From contig NC_082594.1 of the NCBI RefSeq assembly GCF_030936135.1, positions 130,176,668 to 130,240,667 on the forward strand: DNA of 64,000 nt, read 5' to 3'. Position 1 is the stretch's first letter, and the number at the start of each line of letters is the position of its first letter. Shown piece by piece: positions 1-11,400 of this stretch. Made by a program: the position numbers and the translations under genes. Below the pieces are notes generated by a model. The model searched no databases. It was not told where the DNA came from and saw only the letters and a program-made list of their open reading frames with translations. Origin of the DNA: Gavia stellata (lineage: Eukaryota; Chordata; Aves; Gaviiformes; Gaviidae).

Positions 1-2180
1 TTCCCAATGTATTGAAAGCACTACAATTTGATAAACAGATACATCAGAGCCTTGCCTCCAGGGGAGCCTCCTTCACTTTGCAGATGGGACAGTGAGACTG
101 ACCGTGAAGTCACTTGTCAGGCCATGCAGCAGGTCAGTTCAAGAGTGGATGGAGATATCCTGGGAGGAGTTTTATGGCTTACAGCTGGATGATAGAGTCC
201 AGACAGACTTAGCTGAGCCTAGAGCAGGAGCCACAGTCTCAAGCAAATTTCTCTGTCAATCTGCTAAGCTTCTACCACTTGCCCACATACTCTACTATCC
301 CTCGATACTATTTTATCTTGTCTCCCTCCTATCACAACAGTATCTTTTTCTAATCCTGATTTTCATCACCTTCAGTCCCACTGATGCATAGGAACTACGC
401 ATTCTCTTCCTGGAGTGTGAACTGACCTTCACAAGATTTCTCATATGAAGATGTTTCTTCTTTGTGGAGCCTCAGGAGTGAAATGTACAACTACAGGTAA
501 GCTGCAACTAGAGCTTAGGTCACCCTACAGCACGCTGAGCAACATTCCTTTTTTGACTAATTGAAGAGGGCTGCTTAGGATAGTTGCTTCCGCCAAATCA
601 AAGACCTGTACAACCATTGCTTCATGCAGCATCTTAAACTAAATGGCCTCCCTTACTCTACACCACTTCCAATTCTCCTAAAGAAGCCACAGGGTGAAGG
701 AAGAAATAGCCCTAGCTTTCTTGTCCTGCTCTGCAGTTCCTTGGTAACTGGAGGGAGCCCAGAACCGATTACCCTAAGACAGCACCTGACCTTGAGAAAA
801 TAATTCCAGCTTTCATTGTCAAAGGAGCAGAGAGAGACACTGGTGCTGTCATGAGCTGCACAGCTCAGACATGGGTTATCTACTACGAATATTTTGGTAC
901 TTTATTTTCCCTGGTTGTAAAGTAAATATAAACTAATAACCTATTTCATACAGGCATCTAAAAACTCACTGCACTCATGTTTGCAAATGCTCCAAGACCT
1001 TTCTGGAAATGGCCTAAGGAAAAGCAAAGTAACCATATTTTTAGTAAGTTTGACTAGTGCACCTAGCTGTCATTTTTGTGCCTGATTAGTGGCAATAGGC
1101 GGTTTTCCATTTATTTCCAAGAAGCTGCTAGGGAACAGCTGCAAGCAGATGTAATCTGGAGACTGCAGAACTCTGCTCGCTGTCAATTTCACACCAGCGT
1201 TTTACTTTCTTCTATCCCCATTTATTATTAATCTGTATTTATATCTAACTCTAAGCTCTTAGTTAGCCTTTGCCAGAGGTTTAACCATTAGAGGTAACTG
1301 TGAGGAAGGAGGGGAAAGAAGCAACTGCCATAAATCAGGCTTTTAGCACTCCATATAATTACGGGGAGGCGAAAAACCGTGCAAAGCTTGGGCTATTTAG
1401 GAAGACAACAGCTTGCACGGTAGATCAGACCAGGTCAATTCTCCTTTATCCTTAGTACTAAATATGAAAAGGAAACATCCCTATCACAGAACTTTCCTTC
1501 TAATCATGCTCAGTTCCTACTTTTTAGAGGGCTTTATATCCCTTTTAAATTTCTATCCATTCTAATTCAGAGGATGTTCTTACATTTCTTGTTTTCTGAA
1601 TCCACTAAGCTCTCAGGCTCAGTAAGACCATGTCACATTTTTTCCAAATAAGCACTGTATAAAAACATACTTTTTCCATCAGCTTTCAATGCATTGCCTT
1701 TTAATTCAATTTTAAGAACAAGACCACACTCAATTATGAAAAGATAAACAGGAGGACCTGATTCACCTTGTCCTCTCCAAAGTAAACAATTTTAATTGAA
1801 GCAGCAGAATTAATACCACTTGTTTTCTACTCATGATTTTCTTTTTAAGGCTTCAAATCTTTTTTCATCTCTTGCCTATTTCTTTTATCACTTTTGAATA
1901 GGGCTGAACAGTGTGTTCCAGGTGAGACAACACCATTCATTTAACAAAGGCATTCTATTATTTTCCAGACCATTCCTTACCCATCCTTACGTTTCGCTCA
2001 CTTGCTTTGTTCACTTTACCGTAAATGAGAAGCCCACTCAGTGTCATCTTTCCTTCAGAGGTAAGATGAATGTAATTCATTGCAAAGACTGTCCATAAGT
2101 TTTCCAAAATGGAGACAAAGCTGTCACATATACGTGCTGTGTATGATAAAGTTTCCCACAGCAGTGTGAGAGGCATTCAA
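1..2180. other. RABL3 distal 3' UTR or downstream intergenic sequence, no gene seen
   Basis: This is AT-rich single-copy sequence with only short scattered open frames that resemble no known protein. In human, HGD lies on this side of RABL3, but no HGD-like exon was recognised here. It may include a long 3' UTR of RABL3. Confidence 0.5.
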
Positions 2181-2412
2181 TTTATTGCACACTTTCCCCA
2201 AATGTTCCTGTATATCCAGACAGCCTGCAATCCTAAGAAACACTCTAGGCTTCCGATTAGATTTTTGGAAATTCTTCCCCAAGTCTTTTCCAGCAAAAGT
2301 AGCTTCAGAAGTCTACCTGGCCAAGGCATAATATCATTTTACTGTCTTTAAGCATTCAGTTGGAATGGGAACGTCATTAGGAACTTGAAGGCATCTTCCA
2401 CTTCCTCAGTAT
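2181..2412 (-). other. RABL3: RABL3 3' UTR (proximal end inferred)
   Basis: On the minus strand, sequence after the TGA runs to an AATAAA hexamer at 2186-2181 (TTTATT on the given strand), followed by TG-rich sequence. This would give a short 3' UTR of about 230 nt. Further minus-strand AATAAA hexamers near 1226-1221, 1115-1110 and 906-901 could be distal poly(A) sites. Which are used cannot be decided from the sequence. Confidence 0.4.
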
Positions 2413-2478
2413 TCAATCATAATGAAGGCTCTTCAGTGTTCCTCCTCCAAACCTTTTCCTTTCAGAGAAGCCAGGAAT
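2413..2478 (-). CDS. RABL3: RABL3 coding exon 8 (C-terminus and stop)
   Basis: Acceptor CCTGTCTCTAG is followed by [20 protein letters not shown], then D and TGA. This C-terminal 21-residue tail matches the human tail closely (IPGF, KRF, LKSLHYD). No CAAX or CC prenylation motif is present. Confidence 0.93.
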   Translation of the reverse strand: MPGFSERKRFGGGTLKSLHYD

Positions 2479-5400
2479 CTAGAGACAGGAAAGATAAGTC
2501 GCCATGTCAGAATCAGCATGAGCTCCCTCTAGCCCACATTCGAGTGCCTGTTACCAAGCCAACTGCAACAATGCCTGCCTCTTCCACGCCGACTCCAGAA
2601 TCAGGACTAAAATGCTTCAGTTTACTGCTAGAGGAGCACCATCAATTAAACAAGATGCAAAACTTGAGTATGGCTCATTTGTTCTATGGAGCTGCCTAAG
2701 GCTTTTTGGCAAGGGCTACAATGAAAGCCTTAATTTCTTGGACAAATCGTAAACCAGTTAATTACAGGATTTCAAAGTCTGTATTTCCCCCCAGATTCAA
2801 ATGCATACAAGAATTTCTCCTCCATTCATTTTTAAAACTATAAAATAGTATTACCAAGTTCTATTAAACAGCTGTTGAGACTTTATGCCTTCTAATCTGA
2901 GACAGCAGCACTTCACCAGTAGTTGAAAGTACCATTTTATCAATTGCTGAAAGCTTTAACAAAACCATCAGAATAGAAATGGCTGCAACAATGCAGGATT
3001 AGCACTCCTGCTTTTGCAGGCAATCTGTAGACACTGCTTACACTGTGACAATGACCGCTTACAAAGAAAATCTGCTTGAAACCATCAGAAGCTTCTCTGG
3101 CTTAAGGGTATTTCCAACAGATTTGCAATCCAATGCACCTGTGAGTCCCCCAAAAGAAAGAAATGCACTGCTTTCTAATACTGTATAAGATGCCTGTCCT
3201 ATTGGTGGCATCATAAAACTATTTGATTGTATTCCAGAATAACTTTTAGACACCTACCTACATACAAGCAGAAACAGCAGACCCAGTAAATGCATCCTCC
3301 CAAAACAATTCCACACTTTCATAGGAAATACAGTATATTGAAATGGAAGGTGTCAACAAAGCACTACAAATCACGCCAGGAGAACATGGGCATGGATGGA
3401 TGGTATGGGATGAAAATGTAATTTACAACACAAAGTAGATTGCTTAGGTTATACGCTTCATTGGTAAACTGAGAAAGCTAAAGAGCTTACCCCAAATAAA
3501 AGTCCACTAAAACAGCCACAATTTAAATTTACTTAGGGTTTTCAGGCCCAAAACTCAAACAGATATGCAAGGTGTTAATTCAGGAATTGTTTTGTTAATC
3601 TCTGAAAAGCAATCATCTCTAAGGGAAAAAATCAGGCAGATTTTGCACAAAGGTTCATCTCATCAAAACTGCTTTGGGACTTCAAAAAGGAAAAATGCAA
3701 TCATTGTAACTAAAAAGCAGCAGGACACCATAGCTAAAAACTTATCTGCTTTAGCATTTTTTATATCAAAGTCACTAATTAAGAGTAACAATTATTTATC
3801 AGAGATCTGATCAAAGTCATAGCTACAAACGATTTGAAACTTATCATTCTTTTCATCCTGAAGAAGCCTATAACAGAAATACCTCAAAACACGAGTGATC
3901 GAAGAGACCTATTGTAGAAAACCCACAAACACATTTGTAAGTTTTACATTAAGTAGATAATTTCAAATAATAACATTAAGAGGTTATAATGAAATCTCCA
4001 GTTCCCATTTGGATTTTGTCTCTTTAAGTATGACTGTCCACTACTTAAGATTTGTTTTAAGCTTTTGAGCTGTTTTCAGTGAGGCAGATGAAAGTTGTCA
4101 TCAGAAGGCTGTAATCTTTGGCACACAGCCATAAGGAATATAAAGTTAATCCCTAGCTAGCCACTAAAAATGATCAAGTAAGAAAAATAAAAATCTTACA
4201 TCATGCATCAAAGACAACCAGCACACAAGCAGATTTCTGCATTAAGCTATTATCCCCGTGAAAGGGAGACTTCCTTTCACTAGAACGTGGGGAGGAGGGG
4301 AGAGGGAAGGAAAAAAGGTATCATGCAGAACTGAAAGAGGAAAAAGTAAATTTATTTCTAAAAGGCATAAAAAACCGCTCAAAGAAAGTAAGCATTTTGT
4401 AATTTGTGACTATTTTTCCCCCCACTCTCCCTAAGGGGCTTTTAGCACAGCTACATCTAACGATACATTTGACTGTATTTCAGTGGTGCTATTCACAGTA
4501 ATTTGCAAGCACCTCACAGATATGATAAGTGGAACCTCGCTACTCCCCGCATGGTAGACTACGCATAGGAAGGTGGGGGGCACAAAAAGTTAAAGTGGCC
4601 TGTCCAAACCAGAAGAGTCATTTTTCTAGTTCTTCACCGACTGTTCTGAAAACAGTTAATTCAGCCATTTAGGAATGAATTACATGCTGGTATCATACTG
4701 CCATTTTCCTTGTGGTTCCACTGGTTCTATGAAAACTACTTGTACAAAACATAAAACGCTAGTTCCAGCTGTGCAACAAAAAGGCTTTTCATTGACCTTC
4801 AAGACAGCATCTCTGGTCTAAATATGCAACCAAGCAGCCTGAAGCTGACAGACTGAAAGGGATCGTATTTGCCCATTTTATCTCATGCTTGCAACTTCTA
4901 CTTTGTTAGCATACTTAATTATTTCACTGCCAATCACATTACAGACAAATACTTCAGTTGACAAAGTCAGCCTTTTTTCTGTCTATCCAAAACAGCTGTG
5001 CTCCCACAGATTTAAAAACTCAATTACCAGCATAGATTATCATTTAAGTTGCATGAAGCCCATGTTTTAAAGAGGATTCTGTCAGCAGTTCACATTTCAC
5101 AGGGAGAAACAAAACAAAAAAGGAGGAAAAATGACAAACCTGATTGCCATCTCTTAAGAAGTATCTCTTCTCTATGACCTGGGAAAAACAGAGAATGATC
5201 TTAGCTGGCACAGCATATGCATAACCTCAGATTCCAATCAACATTTCACATGTGAGCACTGAAACTCATGGCTAACTGGGACAAGGTCTGAACCCACGTC
5301 CCCTGCTCCAGGCCTAATGCTCTAAGCGCAATGCTCTATTACACATAGAAGGAGTTGCCACCTCTTAGTAAAGTTGCGTTATCCTCAACTTTTTACACAC

Positions 5401-8400
5401 CTAATTTAGATAGCCCTCTTTAGTAGTGGAGGTGATGGTTTGGGTGTCTCCTTACTGCATCACAATCAGTTATTCCCATCCCTCTCTGCAGGTGCAGCGG
5501 TTCTGAACGCTAGAAAAAGCTCATTCTGCAGGTGCCTAACAACTCCAGTGGTTCCGAGTAGCCCCTGGGCATAGGTGATGCTTGGGAAGAGGTAGCCTGA
5601 CTTGCTCTCTGAGAATGATGCACAAACTGCCTGTGCTGAAGGTTACCTATGGAGGCAGTACCATCAATCCAAGAATCAGAAAGTGATTTGTATCACTATG
5701 TACCATTTACACCCTCCTCCAAAGACAATTCAGGCCAAATTTCCTCTAAAGCATGATTTGTTAGAGGAGGTGATCTACTCCACTATGATCCCTTTGTCCA
5801 GGGGATGCTTAAACCAGAGCATTCCTTCTGGCATTTTCACAGAAGGCCTTGACGCAGTCTGTTGCAAAAAGGGAGAGTAATACACCAAATTTCTTAATTC
5901 CGAAAGTTTGCTTTAACCAGGATCAACAGAGCTAACCATAGTCTTGTAACTCCCCACATTACTACTTTAGCACACTGCAAACCCTCTGGCCTACCAAAGG
6001 ACTCCAAAAGCATATGCAGAGTGTCTTTGCACATTTGTGAGTTCTTTTTCATTGCTCTCTGCAGATCAAAAATCAAACCTTCAAGCAGATCAGCTATTTT
6101 CTGGAGGTTTCCAAAAGCAGATCAATCTTTGGCTTCCCCACACCCGGCTTGAATCAAGTCCAAAAGTGGAATGTGAAAAGAGCAGCTAGCTGTTGTTCCA
6201 TGTTCAAATCACACACAGCATTCAATACACAGAACAATAAAACATAATTTAATTAACTTGACTCACCTTGTCAAAAAACCTACTTAGTTTGACAGCATTG
6301 GATGAACCTGCAGCCAGGTAACGAGGATTGGTGCAATCCTAGAACGCACAAAAGACAACAACAAACCAAGCATAAGGAAATCAATGCAAGGGAGCCATAT
6401 ATGTGGAAATCAACATACCCTTTCCCCTGACACATGCACATACAATCAGCTAGGGAAAACAGTGTGTCTGCTGATTTCTGCTCCACAGCCATTTGAAAGA
6501 AAAGGCCAACTTCTGTTCTGTGAATCAACCAGAGAATTCTAAGTACTGCCCTGTGCACTCCACGTCTTCCTTCTGCCACCAGCTATACAGTCAGCTAATA
6601 ATTTGTGCAGGCTACACATGAGATTGTGCATGCATGTGTCTCCATGTGTACGTATATACAAACATTCACACAGCACATGTATATTTTTATATATACATAT
6701 ACACACTTTTTTTATATATATATATAAAAATATGTATAAAAATATATAAAAAAATAAAGTGATCTTGATATTTCATTCAATGATAGTCTGTGTCAGGACT
6801 AAGAACAGGGAAGAGAAAACTTAACTCCCAGCCATCGATTCTAAGCTTTGGTGACTTTATCTAACACCCCTTATACCTCCCTATAACAAAACAAAGACGA
6901 TAGTTTCATCAAGCAACGGTAAGGGCCAATCAAAACGTGCATGACTCCAGCATTACTGAGAAAATCTCCAAAAGCCCAGTTTTTGTCACAACACCGTTAT
7001 CACTAAAAATCAGACTCACTCCCGTATAAAAGAAAAACAACACTGGTGACAAGGATACTAACCAAATTTATCTCTTCAGCGTTGAAATCCTCAGCCAAGA
7101 AAGCTGTTCTGGTCAAAACTTCATTCCGCTTAGTTTCTGGGATCTGATCCAGCTTAGTTCCTATTACCAGCAGTGGAATCTGGTTATCAGCAAACTGTTC
7201 ACGGTCATAGTCACTGATGAGGGAAACAAATACAATTCTGAATGAAGCGATGGTCATGTAAGTGGGCACAGGGGCGCCATCAGGTCCCCTGTCCCTTTCA
7301 AATAACGGTCATTTATTTATTAAGGGTCATTATTTATCTAAGTGAGAATGTGCTGTATCTGTAAATTAAGGAAGGGCTTCTGCATCTAAGTTACTCCACA
7401 GGAATTGAAAGGAAAGAGAAAAGAAACCACAAGTTGGATTTCTTTTCAGCACAGATGAACCGCAGGAAAAAGCTAACACAAGCAGGAAAGAAACAGGAAT
7501 TCCAGTATTGTACCAAGCATATGCAGCCACCAGAGACAGAGCAGGGAGCTGGCATCTCTGAACATCTAAAGTTCCTACATACATACACTTTTTAAGGAGG
7601 GACAATGAAATAAATTGCAACTGTGAAACACTACCCCTTTCCACATTAGATCAAAGAGGGTTTCAATAACAATTGTGTGGTGTCAAGTTACTAATTCTTC
7701 TACGTTCAAGTAAAGCGAGCTGCCATAAGCTGAATTCCAACAAGCGTTGATTCAGATATGAATAATGATCAAAGATAGCCTTTATAAAAGAAATAATATT
7801 GCAATTAAATGTCATCACAAATCCAAGCTCCAATCATTCTCCTCAGCTAGGATAATCACTTGTCTTTCATTTTTACGTAAACCAAGCTTTCCAGAAAGTA
7901 ATTTTACAACAACAGCAACAACTTGACCAAGCAATTGCTAGTGGCTGAGCATCTGTCCCTGACAGAAGTTAAGCTTTTGAAAATTAAAATGATTGTGGAG
8001 AACCTGTATGTGGAAAAACTGGAGAAATTTGCAGTTTATATAATGTAAATCCTCTTTCCCTTCTCCCATGTTTCTACAGAAACGCCTGTGTACCAGCACA
8101 GGCAGATAAACAATTGATATTCTTCCCAGAAAAAGCTACCCCTTATTATTGCTTCCCTGCTCAAGTGTGAGGTTTATCAATGATTTTAAAACCTCCTTGA
8201 CTACACATGTAACAGGAGCACGGAGATACAGGAGGAAACACTTGACAAGATGGTGGAAAGCTGATTATGAACATGCTGTTTAAGCAGAATTTTCTAAGCA
8301 TTTTTTTTTGCCATACTCCTGAAATAATTCCCCCACTGCCCAAAACAAAAAATAATTAAGTGAACTTCCTCAGCCTTGGTGCACTGAGGGAAAGCCTTTT

Positions 8401-11400
8401 AGAACAGAGACATGCCATCCCATGACACCCTCTGTACAAGTGCTTTGCACGTCTCAGCACAGACACACAAGTCTTCAGGTATCAGGGACTGGACCCACTC
8501 TCACAGAGGCCTCAGACAAATGAAGGACACAGTAAATATCTTCTCCCTTAAAGCAAGGTCTCTGCCATACAGTTTAGGAATCTACTGGCAGAATGGCCTG
8601 ATTGGCAGTGTAAAACAAAAAGAACAGCAATTTTCTTTGATACCCCCCATTTTTTTCTTTCTTTCTTGAAAGTCTAGCCACATCTAATTTCATGTGGACT
8701 TCAAGTAGCCTTAGAGATGAACAAAGACTTCCGTAACAGCTTGGAATTATTGTGTCTTAACCCTGCACATATGTTTTTCACTCACCCGTTTGTCACGAGA
8801 ACTCCTGTTGGAGCGACGTCTCTGTTGAGTGCTTCCAAAGACCAGCGATACAAATTCTGGGATGATTTCTTGTTGGTTAAATCATGCACTAAAATTATCC
8901 CTGAAGTGAAAGAGAAGGCAGCAAGATGCTATTTAATGAGACATACTTTTTTCCTTATCTTAGCAAAATGACATCTGCAGGTTTCCAGATATCTGAGAGT
9001 GAAGAAACGGATATATAACTGGTTCGGTTTCAGTGAATGAGTAAAGCTGAAAATATCAGGATGCAACAGGTTTTTTAAAGCTGCTTATCAGGAATTGCAT
9101 AAGAGCTAAGAGAAAAATCTCATGAAAGGAGGAAACGAACTGCCACCTCAGGGTTTAATCTGCAGGAAGCTTGCAGGCATTCCCTGATTCTGCTCCGTCT
9201 AGTCCTAGTGATATCGAAACTCTGTATTACTGCAGCAGAGAATTTAGCCTTCCTCTGTTTTGCCTAATTGGTAAACATAACTATCTTTTTGTCACATCAT
9301 CTAAGAAGTCTAAAGGCTTTTTCTTTGTTTCAAAGAGTTTAGAGAGCACTATTGCTTTCCTGCATTTTCAAGAACTAATGCTACGTACTTGGGGAGGTAT
9401 CCAAAGGGGAAACAGACTCTGATAAACTTCCACAGTCCACCAAATGGTTGGCAGAAACGTGAATTAATAACATTTCATGTATTTAAGATTAAGCTTCTAA
9501 CATTTTTCATTACCATGATCCCTCAAAATGTAAATTCTGAGATAGAAAACCAGCCAACCAAACTTCCTAGCTGTGCTATTAACAGACACTTCTGAGAACC
9601 ACAGTTCCTAACTCAATTACCAACTCCTGCTAGCAAATTTTTTCTATTTATTCACACCTTCTACAACCTGTGGAATGTTCCCACTTCCTCCAGACTTCAA
9701 ACCATCATTAATTCAAGGACAAAATGGAATTATACCCCTTATCTTCATCAGGATTTGTTCTCAACACACTTCACAGCCTACAGGTGGAGAAAACTGATTA
9801 ATTTAATCTTTTGCCTTAACTCCCAAAGGTGCCACCCACTGTACACACTACAAACAAGCCATATTTCCACAAACATTCTCCACTACCCCACACGACTGTG
9901 CACAGACTCTCCCCAGCATATCACAGCCATAGCCCCAGTTCAAAGCATTTACCTCAGTAACGGCACAAAAAGGCAACTCAACTGCGCGTCCACTCCCAGA
10001 GTAGGGAGAAAAAGCCTGATACAACGTAACTTGGCCTACAGCAACAGATTCAGATGCTGCATAGAATCATAGAATGGTTTGGGTTGGAAGTGACCTTAAA
10101 GATCACCTAGTTCCAACCCCCTTGCCATGGGTGGGGACACCTTCCACTAGACCGGGTTGCTCAAAGCCCCGTCCAACCTGGCCTCGAACACTTCCAGGGT
10201 TGGGGCATCCACAACTTCTCTGGAAAACCTGTTCCAGTGCCTCACCACCCTCATGATGAAGAATTTCTTCCTTACATCTAATCTAAATCTACTCTCTTTC
10301 AGTTTAAAGCCATTGCCCTTTGTCCTATCACTACAGGCCCTTGTAGAAAGTCCCTCTCCAGCTTTCTTGTAGGCCCCCTTTCAGGTACTGGAAGGCTGCT
10401 ATAAGGTCTCCCTGGAGCCTTCTCTTCTCCAGGCTGAGCAACCCCAACTCTCTCAGCCTGTCCTCAAAGGAGAGGTGCTCCAGCTCTCTGATCATCTTTG
10501 TGACCCTCCTCTGGACTTGCACCAACAGGGATAATCATGAGTAATCTGCGGGAAACACTCTCCACCTCCAGACACTCTTCCTCAGTTACGTTTTCGATTG
10601 GTCAGTTCCCTTATCTGCTTCACCGAAAACCTACACAGTCAGCTGCACCAGCAGAAAAAGACTGCGCCAACATCAAAAAAAAAAAGGACAGGCAGGAGCA
10701 ATGACTACTTAAGGAAATGTTCCTCCTCCATTAAGGTCTGCAAGCCACAGCGTTACTGCCTAGTCACTGTCCTAGACTATCACAGTCCACACACCAGATG
10801 CAGGGACACCAAAGCAGAAGATCTGCAGTCAAACCAAAAGCAAACTCTACCTATCCTGGTCAACAACCAGGTTTCCCTGACAGCCTACACAGATGCTGCC
10901 GCAACCAAACGTTAACTGTCTTTTGACCTCAGGTTTTTCAGACCACTGCAAGCCCAGAAAGCACAAGCAGTCAGGCAGAAGGAATGCATTCATCTTCTCT
11001 TCTTAAATCAAGTCAAACAGAGGCAATTTGTGAGACAGGCTCTAATGAAGGAATTAATCTAATGAAAGAAACCAGAGCCAAGGCTAACTACCAAAGTCAA
11101 CAGTTTTCATATGCAAGCTGCCTAATAATATCTATTGGGCAGTGGAGATAAATAACTCTATTTTAATAACGTCACCAATTATAATTCAGACACATAAGCT
11201 CAAGATTTCATCTCCTAATGCGCTGTTCTAGGATATTTCCAAGTCTGACCCACACTCACGGGCATACTGTGGGTTTGGTGTCAAAAAGAAATCCATTTTT
11301 TTCATATAGCAAAGAGGCTTGCTTTGCGAGCACAGCTCAACTTGAACCTTATTTACAGAGGTCTGGTTAACAATATAAGCAAGAGGTACCTACACACAGT

